Assembly: GCA_002421005.1 (NCBI GenBank)
Contig: DIJC01000014.1
Coordinates: forward strand, 312,955-376,954
DNA: 64,000 nucleotides
Reading direction: 5' to 3'
Origin: Enterobacteriaceae bacterium UBA5654
Lineage (GTDB): Bacteria; Pseudomonadota; Gammaproteobacteria; Enterobacterales; Enterobacteriaceae
Positions 1 to 9,771 of the stretch are shown one piece after another (positions within the stretch are counted from its first letter, which is position 1; the number at the start of each line of letters is the position of its first letter). Position numbers and translations under genes: made by a program. Below the pieces are notes generated by a model. That model worked only from the letters and a program-made list of their open reading frames with translations, had not been told where the DNA came from and did no database searches.

Positions 1-140
<140 letters not shown>

Positions 141-176
141 TCTTTGTGTGATATAGGTTACATAGAAGATAAAAAA

Positions 177-447
177 ATGGCCGACGTCAGGGAAACCGTG
201 GAAAGGTTGCGCAGGCAGAATAAAAAAAGCGTAATCCGCGAAGAAAGTTCGCCGTATCGACGTTCTCGGATTGCAGCAGGCAGCCTATGCGGATTTAGTA
301 TCGGTCTCACGTAAAACCCTGTCTGAAATTGAAAATGATAAAGGGAATTACTCCGTTGAGATCGTAAATAAAGCCTTTAAGCCGTTTGGCCTGGTTGTCG
401 GCCTGGTGCCCGCCTCTAAGACATTATTAGCGTCGTTACTGGAATGA
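177..447 (+). pseudogene. Frameshifted small Xre/HTH-type regulator
   Basis: An ATG at 177 opens a frame whose first 20 or so residues look like the start of a small regulator. The conserved helix-turn-helix part (QQAAYADLVSVSRKTLSEIE, then a 'PFGLVVGLVP' tail, stop TGA 445-447) is in another frame. The two frames differ by one base, and the downstream frame has a TAA at 232, so the shift must lie after 234. The total of 271 bases is not a multiple of three. The family (Xre/HipB-like, about 90 residues) is inferred from the motif. It is best read as a broken gene. A sequencing error cannot be excluded. Confidence 0.6.
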
Positions 448-458
448 GAAAAATAAAA

Positions 459-483
459 AGCCCGGCAGTTTTGCTGCCGGGCT
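459..483 (-). terminator. Terminator hairpin after mglC
   Basis: A perfect 10-bp stem (AGCCCGGCAG / CTGCCGGGCT) closes a 5-base loop. On the minus strand it is followed by an A/T-rich tract, and it lies 15 bases past the mglC stop. It probably ends the mglBAC transcript. Confidence 0.85.
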
Positions 484-497
484 GATCCACCAGAAAA

Positions 498-1508
498 TTA
501 CTTCTTGCGCGCGTATTTCAGAGAATCCAGCGCGACGGCAAAGATAATAATGCCGCCCTTGATGATGTACTGCCAGTAAGGGTTAACACCGATGTAGGTC
601 AAACCGTAGTTAATAACGGTAAAGATGATCACACCGGTGACCACACCCAGCACGGTCCCCACGCCGCCACTGAATGACACGCCGCCTACCACGCAGGCCG
701 CGATTGCATCCAGTTCGTACATAAAGCCGAGGTTATTGGTTGCCGAACCGATACGTCCGGCTTCCAGCATCCCGCCGAAGGCATAGAACACGCCGGAGAG
801 CGCATAAATCATCAGCAGGTTCAGCGCAACGTTTACCCCTGAGACTTTTGCCGCTTCCGGGTTGCCGCCGATGGCGAAAATGTTTTTACCAAAGCGCGTT
901 TTGTTCCACAGGACCCAGACAAAAGCGACGGCAATCAGCGCATAGAACGTGATGTAGGAGAGACGGAAACTGCCCAGCGCGACAAATCCCTGGGTGAACG
1001 TTGAGAAGCCGCTGTCGAAACCGGAAATCGGTGAAGCGCCGACGAAATCGTAATACAGGGAGTTAATACCGTAAACGATGATCATCGTACCCAGAGTGGT
1101 AATAAACGGCGTCACGTTTAAGTACGCGATGATAATACCGTTAATCAGACCAATAACGGCACCGATGGCGCAGACAATCAGGATCACCACGAAAATCGGC
1201 ATGGTCGCCATTTCCGGGAAAACCTTGTTAGCGTTTTCCATCGACTGTAACAGGGTGGCGGCCACCACCGCCGCCAGACCAACCTGACGTCCGGCAGAAA
1301 GGTCAGTCCCCTGGGTAACGATGAGTCCGGCGACACCCAGAGCAATAATAATACGCACCGATGACTGGGTAAGAATGTTACTCAGGTTCAGCAGGCTTAA
1401 GAACGTGGGGTCCTGGAAAATAATAATAGCCAGTAAGACTAAAAGAACGACGTAAATACCGCCCTCTTTCAGATAAGTGAGAAAACTCTTTTTATTTAGC
1501 GCACTCAT
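498..1508 (-). CDS. mglC: Galactose/methyl-galactoside ABC importer, permease MglC
   Basis: This 336-residue, strongly hydrophobic protein is the inner-membrane permease of the MglABC importer for D-galactose and methyl-beta-galactosides. It matches E. coli MglC over its whole length, with the family's multi-spanning BPD_transp_2 fold and a basic C-terminus (SLKYARKK). It is the last gene of mglBAC, 15 bases after mglA, and is followed by a strong terminator. The permease forms the channel, MglA supplies ATPase activity, and MglB delivers the sugar from the periplasm. Expression should follow the mglB promoter (CRP, GalR/GalS). Confidence 0.97.
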   Translation of the reverse strand: MSALNKKSFLTYLKEGGIYVVLLVLLAIIIFQDPTFLSLLNLSNILTQSSVRIIIALGVAGLIVTQGTDLSAGRQVGLAAVVAATLLQSMENANKVFPEMATMPIFVVILIVCAIGAVIGLINGIIIAYLNVTPFITTLGTMIIVYGINSLYYDFVGASPISGFDSGFSTFTQGFVALGSFRLSYITFYALIAVAFVWVLWNKTRFGKNIFAIGGNPEAAKVSGVNVALNLLMIYALSGVFYAFGGMLEAGRIGSATNNLGFMYELDAIAACVVGGVSFSGGVGTVLGVVTGVIIFTVINYGLTYIGVNPYWQYIIKGGIIIFAVALDSLKYARKK

Positions 1509-1523
1509 GAGAAGCCCCTGATC

Positions 1524-3044
1524 TTAAAGGTGCAAAGACGCAAGACGGAGAATTTCGTTTTGCGTTGTGGTTTTGGTGTCAACAATTCCAGAAACGAGAC
1601 CATTGCTCATTACCAGGATACGGTCAGTGATCCCCAGCAGTTCGGGCATTTCTGAAGAGATAATAATGATCCCTTTGCCTTTTTTAGCCAGTTCAGCGAT
1701 CAACTGATAGATTTCGAATTTCGCGCCGACGTCGATACCGCGCGTCGGTTCATCAAGCATCAGGATTTCCGGCTGGGTTAACAGCCAGCGCCCAATAACC
1801 ACCTTCTGCTGATTGCCGCCGGAAAGCGAACCAATCTGCGTGCGGTGCCCCGGCGTTTTCACCCGCATGGAATCGATAACCCACTGGGTATCGCTTTTCA
1901 TCCGCGAGTTATCCAACAGCCCGACTTTATTCTTGTAATTTTGAATATTCGAAATGAGCGAGTTAAAACCGATATCCAGATAGGCATAAATACCCGTAGA
2001 ACGACGCTCTTCCGTGACCAGCGCAAAGCCATTGTTAATCGCTTCGTTGGCGCTGTGATTATTTATTTTTTTGCCGTGCAGCGTAATGGTGCCCGCTGAT
2101 TTTTCACGGATACCAAATAATGTTTCAACGATATCGGTACGTTTGGCGCCCACCAGTCCGGCAATACCGAGGATCTCGCCTTTATGCAGATCAAAAGAGA
2201 TATCGCGGATGGAGGGCTGACGAAGAGAGGTCAGATTACGCACTTCGAGGATCACTTCTCCCGGCTTGTTCTCACGGTGCGGGAAGCGCTGGTTCAGCGA
2301 ACGGCCTACCATCATGGCGATGATTTTATCCATATCCAGCCCTTCCAGTGGCTGGGTAGCAATCCATTGTCCGTCGCGCAGAATAGTGATTTCATCGCAA
2401 AGCTGGAATATTTCTTCCATTTTATGCGAGATATAAACAATACCGCATCCGCGCTCTTTCAGCTTACGGATAATCGTGAAGAGGTGCCCCACTTCTTTTT
2501 CCGTGAGCGAAGAAGTCGGCTCGTCCATAATGACAATTTTGGCATCATAGGAGAACGCTTTGGCAATTTCGATCATCTGCATTTGCGAAACGGATAACGT
2601 ACCGACGCGCGCACGCGGATCGATATCAATATCCAGCTCGTCAAAAATCGCTTTGGTATCGCGATACATTTTGTCCTGATCGACAAACATCCCTTTCGTG
2701 GGATAACGTCCCAGCCACATGTTGTCCATGACTGAACGCTGTAATACCAGGTTCAGCTCCTGGTGTACCATTGAGATCCCGTTTTCCAGCGCTTCTTTTG
2801 CCGAGTGAAAGTCGATCTCTTTACCCTGAAAAACAATGCTCCCGGAATCTTTCTGGTAAATACCAAACAAACATTTTAATAATGTTGATTTGCCTGCCCC
2901 GTTCTCCCCCATTAATGCATGAATAGAGTGAGGACGGACTTTTAAATTAACATTATCGAGTGCCTTAACGCCTGGAAAGGACTTGTTGATGTTGCTCATT
3001 TCCAACAAGAATTCGCCTGACGACTCTGTGTTATTGCTGACCAT
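1524..3044 (-). CDS. mglA: Galactose ABC importer, ATP-binding protein MglA
   Basis: This 506-residue double-cassette ATPase drives galactose import through MglC on the cytoplasmic face. The N-terminal half has Walker A GENGAGKS (about residues 46-53), the signature LSVSQMQM and Walker B IVIMDEP. The second half has a degenerate P-loop (GLVGAKRTD) but a classic LSGGNQQK signature and [13 protein letters not shown]. This asymmetry is typical of sugar importers of the RbsA/MglA type. It is separated from mglB by about 130 bases that hold a stabilising hairpin, and it lies 15 bases ahead of mglC. Confidence 0.97.
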   Translation of the reverse strand: MVSNNTESSGEFLLEMSNINKSFPGVKALDNVNLKVRPHSIHALMGENGAGKSTLLKCLFGIYQKDSGSIVFQGKEIDFHSAKEALENGISMVHQELNLVLQRSVMDNMWLGRYPTKGMFVDQDKMYRDTKAIFDELDIDIDPRARVGTLSVSQMQMIEIAKAFSYDAKIVIMDEPTSSLTEKEVGHLFTIIRKLKERGCGIVYISHKMEEIFQLCDEITILRDGQWIATQPLEGLDMDKIIAMMVGRSLNQRFPHRENKPGEVILEVRNLTSLRQPSIRDISFDLHKGEILGIAGLVGAKRTDIVETLFGIREKSAGTITLHGKKINNHSANEAINNGFALVTEERRSTGIYAYLDIGFNSLISNIQNYKNKVGLLDNSRMKSDTQWVIDSMRVKTPGHRTQIGSLSGGNQQKVVIGRWLLTQPEILMLDEPTRGIDVGAKFEIYQLIAELAKKGKGIIIISSEMPELLGITDRILVMSNGLVSGIVDTKTTTQNEILRLASLHL

Positions 3045-3141
3045 AGCTATACCTGGCTGCGATAGTGTGGTTCCCGCTGTGTACCGTGGCGCGCATTCAG
3101 CGCACCCCGACTGAGTCAGGATATTTCTTTAACGTTATAAA

Positions 3142-3165
3142 TTGGGCGTGCAGTTGCACGCCCAA
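3142..3165 (-). promoter_or_regulatory. Intercistronic hairpin between mglB and mglA
   Basis: A 10-11 bp inverted repeat (TTGGGCGTGCA / TGCACGCCCAA) sits just past the mglB stop and lacks a following T-run on the minus strand. Such 3'-end hairpins protect the binding-protein message so that more MglB than MglA/MglC is made. That role is an inference from position and structure. Confidence 0.65.
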
Positions 3166-3176
3166 AATTCAAAAAC

Positions 3177-4175
3177 TTATTTGTTGGTAAACTGCGACAG
3201 ATTTTCTTTATCTACGCCAACGTAAGGAATACGGACGATTTTATTTTCCAGTTTCCAGGTGGTGCCGTCAGCCGCGCCTTTACCATCGGCAAGGTTTTTC
3301 GCCAGATCGAAAGTCGCTTTAGCCTGGTTATTCGCGTCGTTCAGTACCGTTCCCGCCAGCGCACCGGATTTCACCAGCGCCAGCGCTTCTGGCAGGGCAT
3401 CAACGCCAAATACCGGAATGCTGCTCTTATTGTGTGCTTTCAGCGCTTCTACCGCACCCATTGCCATCGCATCGTTGTTAGCAATTACGACTTCAATTTT
3501 GTTAGCGTTCGGGCCAGAGAGCCACGCGTCCACTTTGTCTTTTGCCATTGCGGTATCCCACATGGCGGTGTCCATCTGCAACTGCTGGGTTTTGATGCCT
3601 TTGTCATTCAGCTCTTTGATCACGTAAGAGGTACGTGCTTCAGCATCCGGGTGACCCGGTTCGCCTTTCAGCAGCACGAACTGGATCTGACCGTCTTTGT
3701 TCAGATCCCAGCCCTGGTTTGCCGCCCAGTGCTTCGCAATCAGATCGCCCTGGATAATGCCGGATTCTTTGGAGTCAGTACCCACGTAGAAGGCTTTGTC
3801 GTAACTATCCAGTGCTTTGCGGGAAGGTTCTTTGTTGAAGAAAACGATAGGAACGTTTTGTCCACGCGCTTTTTCAATCACGGTGCCTGCCGCAGCCGGA
3901 TCAACGAGGTTGATAGCCAGCGCTTTCACGCCTTTTGCCAGCAGCACGTCAATCTGGTCATTCTGTTTGGACTGGTCGTTCTGCGAGTCATTCATTAACA
4001 GCTGAACGCCAGAAGCCTCTTTCGCATCTTTTTCGATGGCTTTACGTACGACGGACATAAAGTTATCGTCGTATTTATAAATCGTCACGCCAATACGGGT
4101 ATCGGCAGCATGAGCAGCCGCACCAAATAACATACTCGCCATCACAGCAGACAGGGTTAACACCTTCTTATTCAT
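3177..4175 (-). CDS. mglB: Periplasmic galactose-binding protein MglB
   Basis: This 332-residue periplasmic binding protein is the substrate receptor of the Mgl importer, and in E. coli it is also the chemoreceptor ligand carrier for Trg. The start at 4175 ([11 protein letters not shown]) is chosen because GGAG precedes it and because it gives a clean signal peptide ending at AAAHA, before mature [13 protein letters not shown]. The longer open frame adds 30 unrelated residues. A calcium-binding-type loop (DLNKDGQIQ) is visible mid-protein, as in E. coli MglB. It is the first gene of mglBAC, downstream of a CRP site and a GalR/GalS operator. Confidence 0.97.
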   Translation of the reverse strand: MNKKVLTLSAVMASMLFGAAAHAADTRIGVTIYKYDDNFMSVVRKAIEKDAKEASGVQLLMNDSQNDQSKQNDQIDVLLAKGVKALAINLVDPAAAGTVIEKARGQNVPIVFFNKEPSRKALDSYDKAFYVGTDSKESGIIQGDLIAKHWAANQGWDLNKDGQIQFVLLKGEPGHPDAEARTSYVIKELNDKGIKTQQLQMDTAMWDTAMAKDKVDAWLSGPNANKIEVVIANNDAMAMGAVEALKAHNKSSIPVFGVDALPEALALVKSGALAGTVLNDANNQAKATFDLAKNLADGKGAADGTTWKLENKIVRIPYVGVDKENLSQFTNK

Positions 4176-4396
4176 GATATCTCCGGTTTTTGTTATGCAG
4201 GGTAGTACGGGTGAATAACGTCCGGCAGGTAACATCCGGGGAAGGATGGCTGCACGTGAATTCACTTTTAAATTTCTGACGTCTGTTTCTGGTAATGCGC
4301 TTTATTATTTGTTTCAGGTCCGGCGACTATGGGTTCGTTACATAGTGTTTCAGCCCTGCAAACGGTGTAATCATAGCTACCGCGTTGTTAATATAC

Positions 4397-4412
4397 TGTG
4401 AATTTACTCACA
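4397..4412 (-). promoter_or_regulatory. CRP-binding site of the mgl promoter
   Basis: TGTGA-ATTTAC-TCACA is a perfect match to both CRP half-sites with the 6-base spacer. It lies about 220 bases upstream of the mglB start, between galS and mglB, where E. coli has the mgl CRP site. Confidence 0.9.
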
Positions 4413-4414
4413 GA

Positions 4415-4430
4415 TTGAAAACGGTTACAT
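4415..4430 (-). promoter_or_regulatory. GalR/GalS operator of the mgl promoter
   Basis: TTGAAAACGGTTACAT, read on the minus strand, matches the GalR/GalS consensus (GTGKAANCGNTTNCMC) at nearly every defined position. It adjoins the CRP site. The same sequence, with one base changed, recurs at the galS promoter (5576-5591), which supports a shared repressor. Confidence 0.88.
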
Positions 4431-4439
4431 CACGGAAAT

Positions 4440-5465
4440 TTATAAGTTAGTGATCGGCCCCACATTTTGCCGTTGGGCGACGGAGTGGCGTCTGACTAAG
4501 GTCGGCATGAAGCAGTGCGTGGCGTTGCGATCCAGCTTGCCTGCCGCGCCCTGAAGCGCCAGCTCGGTCGCCAGTTTCGCCATAGAAGCAATGGGATAGC
4601 GCACGGTTGTGAGCTGTGGGTCGGTGTAACGCGCCAGCGGAATATCATCGAAAGCAATGAGAGACAAATGCTGCGGCACGGCGATGCCGTTGTCTTTTAG
4701 CGCCGTCAGCGCCCCGGCCGCCATGCTGTCGTTGTAAGCAAAGACGGCGGTAAGCCCTGAGTTACGCCCCAGCAATTCCACCATCGCGGCTTCGCCCCCC
4801 TGTAAATCCGGGGAACCCACGCCCACCCAACTCTCCGGCGGCACAATATCGTGTTCCTGAAGCGCCCGCAGCCAGCCCTCTTTGCGCATATCGTCGTCTT
4901 CAATACTGTGGCTGGAGCCGAGATAGCCAATGCGTTGATGCCCATGATTGAGCAGCATTTTTGTTGCCATCTGTGCCCCGCTGATATTATCCAGACACAC
5001 ACAGCGATGCGCGAAACCCGGCACGATGCGGTTGATTAACACCATGCCAGGAATATGCTGCAAAAATTCGCTTAGCTCATCATCGCTGAGCGCTTTGGAA
5101 TGGACGATGAGCGCGCTACAGCGCTGGCGGATCAACACTTCAATAGCGTTGCGCTCTTTTTCGGCTTCATGATAGCTATTGCCGATCAGCAGGTATTTCT
5201 GATTCTGCTGGGCGACGATATCCACCGCTTTGACCAGCGCACCGAAAAACGCATCGGACACATCCATGACGACGACGCCAATCGTATCACTCGCCTGCGT
5301 TGCCAGCGCCTGAGCGTTGGCATTAGGCCGGTAGCCGAGTTGGGTCACGGCGCTCATCACCGCCTCACGGGTTTCAGGGCTGACCAGCGCGCTATTGTTC
5401 AGCACCCGCGAAACGGTAGCCACGGAAACGCCCGCCTGACGGGCAACATCACGAATGGTGATCAT
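4440..5465 (-). CDS. galS: GalS, repressor/isorepressor of galactose transport
   Basis: This 341-residue LacI-family regulator has an N-terminal helix-turn-helix ([20 protein letters not shown], residues 3-22), a hinge helix near residues 50-58 and a periplasmic-binding-protein-like sugar domain. GalS represses mglBAC and its own gene in the absence of galactose. It lies immediately upstream of mglB in the same direction. Operators matching its known consensus flank it at both ends (4415-4430 and 5576-5591), and a CRP site precedes each. Length and sequence agree with E. coli GalS; the gene order excludes GalR. Confidence 0.95.
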   Translation of the reverse strand: MITIRDVARQAGVSVATVSRVLNNSALVSPETREAVMSAVTQLGYRPNANAQALATQASDTIGVVVMDVSDAFFGALVKAVDIVAQQNQKYLLIGNSYHEAEKERNAIEVLIRQRCSALIVHSKALSDDELSEFLQHIPGMVLINRIVPGFAHRCVCLDNISGAQMATKMLLNHGHQRIGYLGSSHSIEDDDMRKEGWLRALQEHDIVPPESWVGVGSPDLQGGEAAMVELLGRNSGLTAVFAYNDSMAAGALTALKDNGIAVPQHLSLIAFDDIPLARYTDPQLTTVRYPIASMAKLATELALQGAAGKLDRNATHCFMPTLVRRHSVAQRQNVGPITNL

Positions 5466-5556
5466 AAATCACCACCCCGTTGTAAATTGCAGCGACTCAC
5501 GGCCACCCCCTGTGTTGAGCAAGGCGTCTATTCTGGCAGCGATAAGATGCTGACTA

Positions 5557-5572
5557 CGTGAGAGAGGTCACA
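5557..5572 (-). promoter_or_regulatory. CRP-binding site of galS
   Basis: CGTGA-GAGAGG-TCACA matches nine of ten defined CRP positions. It is adjacent to the galS operator and about 90 bases upstream of the galS start. Confidence 0.75.
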
Positions 5573-5575
5573 TCA

Positions 5576-5591
5576 ATGAAAACGGTTACAT
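5576..5591 (-). promoter_or_regulatory. GalR/GalS operator of galS (autoregulation)
   Basis: ATGAAAACGGTTACAT differs at one base from the mgl operator at 4415-4430. Its position just upstream of the galS CRP site is what autorepression requires. Confidence 0.88.
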
Positions 5592-5621
5592 CCATTTTGT
5601 TAATGAATGTGATCCAGATCG

Positions 5622-6779
5622 TTATCTGGATGTGCTGGTTAATGATATCCCTGAAGCACGCATGGTTAACTGCCGCCACAGCCATTCCACCGGCCCCTGA
5701 CGGTAATAGCGCAACCAGATAACAGAAAAGAGGATATTCACCAGCCAGATTGCGGGAACAAATGCCAGCAGTTGCAGACGGTTAAATTTCATAAGCAGGG
5801 CGAAATGCCAGAACAGCGTGGTACAGATGAGGGTTTGCAGCAAATAGTTGCTCAGCGCCATGCGCCCGACGCTGGCTACCGCGCCCACCAGTCGATAGCG
5901 ACAAAGCTGCGGCCAGAATCCATACGCCAGCGCCGCATAACCGATGGACTGAAACGGCGCGCTGAGCTCACGCGGGGCCTGTAACAGAAAGGCGCACCAG
6001 CGATAATCCCAGCCCAGCCGCCACTGGGCGACGATCCCCGGCAGGTTGATGAGCATTCCGATAACCACCAGCAGCGCACCGGTACGCCGGTAGTGCGCGA
6101 GACTGAACTGGCCTTTCAGCCAGCCGCTGCGCATCAGCGCCGCGCCAATCAGCATCATCCCGGCCAGTTGCCAGCCGTACTGAGCGCCCAGCGCCAGCAG
6201 ATTATTCGACAGCATATCCACGCGGTTGCTGATCCCCTCAACGCCGCCCTGGGTGCGCCAGAAATATTCATACTGAAGATTAGCCATATCCGGCACCCAC
6301 GAGCGTGGATTCCCCGTGCCGGAAATGATGCCTAACAGCAGCAGAATGCCGATACCGATTAGATACAGCACCACTCCCGTGTTAAACATATTTTTGATAT
6401 GGGTGGCATCGCGCACCATTCGCCAGCACACCAGCCCAACCAGCGCATAGGCCAGCAGGATATCCCCCTCCCAGAACAACAGGCAGTGGAGAAACCCAAG
6501 CAGCGCCAGCAGCGTCAAACGAGACTGGATCCAGCGTTTGCCGCGCGCCAGCAGGATCTGAAGCCCGGCGCCGAACAGCAGCGCAAACAGCGTCAGAAAT
6601 TTGACCTGTGCAAAGAGATCCAGCACTGCCCAGGTCCAGGCGTCGCGGTGAGTGATTTCGCCGTACCAGGCGGGATTAAGATAGGCCGCCTTCGGCAAAC
6701 CAAAGGCGGTTATATTCAGCAGTAAAATACCGAGGATGGCCACGCCACGCAAAAAATCCAGCGTAATGTTTCGTTCCAT
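5622..6779 (-). CDS. yeiB: YeiB, DUF418-family inner-membrane protein
   Basis: A 385-residue polytopic membrane protein that matches E. coli YeiB in length and sequence. An N-terminal 'DFLRGVAILGILLLNI' acyltransferase-3-like segment is followed by many hydrophobic helices and a C-terminal DUF418 domain. The biochemical function is unknown. The start at 6779 (MERNITLDF) follows an AGGAA-type site; the open frame continues 44 codons upstream but shows no family similarity there. It lies 28 bases downstream of folE on the same strand, so it is probably co-transcribed with folE as in E. coli. Confidence 0.93.
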   Translation of the reverse strand: MERNITLDFLRGVAILGILLLNITAFGLPKAAYLNPAWYGEITHRDAWTWAVLDLFAQVKFLTLFALLFGAGLQILLARGKRWIQSRLTLLALLGFLHCLLFWEGDILLAYALVGLVCWRMVRDATHIKNMFNTGVVLYLIGIGILLLLGIISGTGNPRSWVPDMANLQYEYFWRTQGGVEGISNRVDMLSNNLLALGAQYGWQLAGMMLIGAALMRSGWLKGQFSLAHYRRTGALLVVIGMLINLPGIVAQWRLGWDYRWCAFLLQAPRELSAPFQSIGYAALAYGFWPQLCRYRLVGAVASVGRMALSNYLLQTLICTTLFWHFALLMKFNRLQLLAFVPAIWLVNILFSVIWLRYYRQGPVEWLWRQLTMRASGISLTSTSR

Positions 6780-6807
6780 GGTTCCTCTTTCTGCGTGATG
6801 GGGAAGA

Positions 6808-7476
6808 TCAGTTACGGTGCCGTACCGCGCGCAGGAACTCCTGACGAGTATTCTGGCTCGACTTAAACAAGCCGCCCAGCGAGGTTGTGGTCGTGGCACT
6901 GGTGGCATCACGAATGCCGCGCGCCTTCACACAATAATGCACTGCATCAATAGATACCGCCACATTATTGGTGCCCAGCAGCGTTTGTAAGGCGGTCAAA
7001 ATCTGCTGCGTCAGACGCTCCTGCACCTGCGGACGCTGGGCAAAAAACTGCACGATGCGGTTGATTTTCGACAGGCCAATTACCGAATCTTTCGGGATAT
7101 AAGCGACCGTCGCCTGGCCGTCAATCGTGACGAAATGGTGTTCGCAGGTGCTGGTCAGGGTGATGTCGCGCACCGTCACCATTTCATCAACCTTCATTTT
7201 GTTTTCAATGACGGTGATTTTGGGGAAGTTGGCGTAATCCAGACCGGAGAAAATCTCATCCACATACATTTTGGCGATGCGATGTGGCGTCTCCATCAGG
7301 CTATCATCACTCAGGTCGAGATTCAGAAGCTGCATGATTTCGGTCATGTGCCCGGAGATCAGGCGCTTGCGGGTTTCGTTATCCATCTCGCGCACCGGCG
7401 GGCGCAGAGGCGTTTCCAGTCCACGCGCAACCAGCGCTTCATGAACCAGTGCAGCTTCTTTACTGAGTAATGACAT
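6808..7476 (-). CDS. folE: GTP cyclohydrolase I
   Basis: FolE converts GTP to 7,8-dihydroneopterin triphosphate, the first step of folate (and tetrahydropterin) synthesis; the cytosolic enzyme is a toroidal decamer. The 222 residues are almost identical to E. coli FolE, including the zinc/catalytic CEHHF motif (about 111-115), the substrate loop [11 protein letters not shown] and the second zinc cysteine in [11 protein letters not shown]. The start at 7476 is set by AGGAG eight bases upstream and by family length; the upstream extension is unrelated sequence. It is followed by yeiB. Confidence 0.98.
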   Translation of the reverse strand: MSLLSKEAALVHEALVARGLETPLRPPVREMDNETRKRLISGHMTEIMQLLNLDLSDDSLMETPHRIAKMYVDEIFSGLDYANFPKITVIENKMKVDEMVTVRDITLTSTCEHHFVTIDGQATVAYIPKDSVIGLSKINRIVQFFAQRPQVQERLTQQILTALQTLLGTNNVAVSIDAVHYCVKARGIRDATSATTTTSLGGLFKSSQNTRQEFLRAVRHRN

Positions 7477-7591
7477 TGTTTGTTTCTCCTGCAGGTGTGA
7501 CGGCCTTTGCGGTAGCTGCGCAAAGTGCGTACTCATTGTGCGTGAGGTAGCGCACATAATCCAGTATTCAGGACGATAATTATTGCAATCG

Positions 7592-8728
7592 CTACGGCCT
7601 TTGATTATGCGGCTTCCAAACCAGCACGCCCGCAATGATAAGCGTAATGCCCGCCACGCCCAGCGCGGGCTCCAGCCGGTGCGTCAGCCAGGTCGAAATG
7701 GCCGAGGTCATCGGTCCCAGCAACTGCCCCACGGCATACACCGTCGTCAGCAGGCCCGCCAGATAGCGGGTATGCTTCGGTGCCAGTTCCCGTCCGTACT
7801 GGAGCGAAAGCTGCAACGCGCAAAGAAACCCGCCGCCGACCAGCAACGCACCAAGCACCAGTCCGCTCATGCCAGGCACCAGCCAGGCCGCCAGCACGCC
7901 AGCCGCCTGAAGCCACAGGACTATCGCCAGCCGCTGATAGCTTTGACCGATATGCCGGGCCGCAATACTCAGCGCAATGCCGACCACCGCCGCTGCGCCA
8001 AACATCGGCCAGACAAATTGCGCGAACAGGCTGCCAGGAAAGCGCAGCGCCGCCATTTGCGATAAAAAAGTCGCCGGAAGAATATAACCAAAGCCCGCCA
8101 GCGCATAGCTCCAGACCAGACGCTTCAGATCCACGGTTAATGGCAGTGGCATTGGCTTTTCCCCGCTTCGGTGCAACTCCCCCGGTCGCGGTAGATAGCG
8201 GGCGATAAAGAGGATCAGCACCAGCGCCAGTACGCCATACACCAGCCAGGCATCGGCTGCGCTGAGCGCTCTTGACTGAATGGCCACCGCCAGCAGCCCG
8301 CTAACGGCGATGCCGCCGCCCGGTCCGGCAAACACCGCCGCGCTCAGGCCCGCGTGCCCGGAGCGCATCAAATGCTCGTTGGTCCAGCCTGCCGTCATCA
8401 CCATCGCCCAGCCGCTCATCGCGCCGATGATAAAGCGCAGCACGCCGTGCAGTAGCGCGTTATCGGCCAGGGAAGAGAGAAACGTCAGCGCCACCACGCC
8501 GAAAATCCCGACGTACAGTCGCATCTCGACGTGGCGCTGAGCGCGCATTGCATCCCACGCGCCCACCAGGTAGCCGAGGTAATTCACCGCCGCCACCAGC
8601 CCGGCGCTGGTTAACGTGAGCTGCCCATCCGCAATCATTAGCGGCACCTGAGGCGTATAGGCAAATCGCCCTATTCCCATCGCCACGACCAGAACGATAA
8701 AACCGCTGAACGCGATCCGCAGCGCCAT
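7592..8728 (-). CDS. YbfB/YjiJ-family MFS transporter
   Basis: A 378-residue protein with 12 hydrophobic segments and the YbfB/YjiJ family N-terminus ([15 protein letters not shown]). The substrate is unknown. The ATG at 8728 with GGGGCAGG upstream is preferred over the TTG at 8770. It lies between folE and yeiG, where E. coli K-12 has no gene, so it is a lineage-specific insertion or a retained ancestral gene. It is divergent from yeiG across a 136-base promoter region, and its base composition is like its neighbours. Confidence 0.85.
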   Translation of the reverse strand: MALRIAFSGFIVLVVAMGIGRFAYTPQVPLMIADGQLTLTSAGLVAAVNYLGYLVGAWDAMRAQRHVEMRLYVGIFGVVALTFLSSLADNALLHGVLRFIIGAMSGWAMVMTAGWTNEHLMRSGHAGLSAAVFAGPGGGIAVSGLLAVAIQSRALSAADAWLVYGVLALVLILFIARYLPRPGELHRSGEKPMPLPLTVDLKRLVWSYALAGFGYILPATFLSQMAALRFPGSLFAQFVWPMFGAAAVVGIALSIAARHIGQSYQRLAIVLWLQAAGVLAAWLVPGMSGLVLGALLVGGGFLCALQLSLQYGRELAPKHTRYLAGLLTTVYAVGQLLGPMTSAISTWLTHRLEPALGVAGITLIIAGVLVWKPHNQRP

Positions 8729-8864
8729 GCCTGCCCCAAACGTTAATGTAAAGTTATGTTTATGATGCAATATGTATAAGTATTGGGAAAGTGAAAGTTA
8801 CTCAACGCCAGTGAATTCTCTGTATGATATTGAAAATCTTTCTCTACCCCAAAAGGAGCCACGC

Positions 8865-9701
8865 ATGGAACTGCTCGAAGAGCACCGCTGTTTTGAAGGC
8901 TGGCAGCAACGCTGGCGGCACGACTCCACGACGCTGAACTGCCCGATGACGTTCAGCATTTTTTTACCGCCGCCGCAGGGTAACACCCCACCGCCCGTGC
9001 TGTACTGGCTGTCCGGGTTAACCTGCAACGATGAAAACTTCACCACCAAAGCCGGTGCGCAGCGCGTTGCCGCTGAACTGGGGATCGTGCTGGTGATGGC
9101 GGATACCAGCCCGCGCGGCGATGATGTGGCTGACGATGAAGGCTACGATTTAGGCAAAGGTGCAGGGTTTTATCTTAATGCCAGCGAGCAGCCCTGGGCG
9201 TCCCACTACCGGATGTATGATTATCTGCGCGACGAGTTGCCCGCGCTGGTGCAGGAAAAGTTTAACGTCAGCGAACGCGCGGCGATTAGCGGTCATTCGA
9301 TGGGAGGCCACGGCGCACTGATTTTGGCGCTGAAAAATCCGGGCAAATACACCAGCGCTTCCGCTTTCGCGCCGATCGTCAATCCGCTTAACGTGCCGTG
9401 GGGGCAAAAAGCGTTCACCGCTTATCTGGGTGAGAACACCGCCGCATGGCAGGCCTGGGATAGTTGTGCGTTAATGCAGACGGCAGAAAAAGCGCAGGCC
9501 ATCCCGCTGCTGATCGATCAGGGCGACAGCGATCAGTTTCTCGCCGACCAGCTCCAGCCCGCGCGTCTGGAAGACATCGCGCAACAGCGCGGCTGGCCGC
9601 TGACGCTGCGCATCCAGCCGGGTTACGATCACAGCTATTATTTCATTGCCTCCTTTATTGAGGATCACCTGCGATTTCACGCGCAGCATTTGCTGAAATA
9701 A
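8865..9701 (+). CDS. yeiG: S-formylglutathione hydrolase YeiG
   Basis: A 278-residue esterase-D-type alpha/beta hydrolase that hydrolyses S-formylglutathione to formate and glutathione in formaldehyde detoxification. The nucleophile elbow [10 protein letters not shown] (Ser near residue 145), the acid region and the terminal [10 protein letters not shown] histidine complete the catalytic triad. The start at 8865 ([10 protein letters not shown]) follows GGAG and matches E. coli YeiG; the 31 upstream codons are not conserved. It is monocistronic and ends at a bidirectional terminator shared with lysP. Confidence 0.97.
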   Translation: MELLEEHRCFEGWQQRWRHDSTTLNCPMTFSIFLPPPQGNTPPPVLYWLSGLTCNDENFTTKAGAQRVAAELGIVLVMADTSPRGDDVADDEGYDLGKGAGFYLNASEQPWASHYRMYDYLRDELPALVQEKFNVSERAAISGHSMGGHGALILALKNPGKYTSASAFAPIVNPLNVPWGQKAFTAYLGENTAAWQAWDSCALMQTAEKAQAIPLLIDQGDSDQFLADQLQPARLEDIAQQRGWPLTLRIQPGYDHSYYFIASFIEDHLRFHAQHLLK

Positions 9702-9717
9702 CCGCCGCCCGACAAAC

Positions 9718-9755
9718 AAAAAGCCCGGGCATCATCTTGATGCGCCGGGCTTTTT
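9718..9755. terminator. Bidirectional terminator, yeiG/lysP
   Basis: AAAAAGCCCGG and CCGGGCTTTTT form an 11-bp stem with an inner GCATCA/TGATGC stem. A-run and T-run flanks let it terminate both converging genes. Confidence 0.92.
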
Positions 9756-9771
9756 CTGTCTTACGGAGCGG

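Noticed and set aside
177..240. Programmed frameshift on the A7 run in the Xre-like gene
   Set aside because: The downstream frame has a TAA at 232-234, after the A-run, so slippage there could not join the two frames.
4706..5002. Antisense and alternate-frame open frames inside galS and many other core genes
   Set aside because: They are shadows of G+C-rich coding sequence, without their own start signals or family resemblance.
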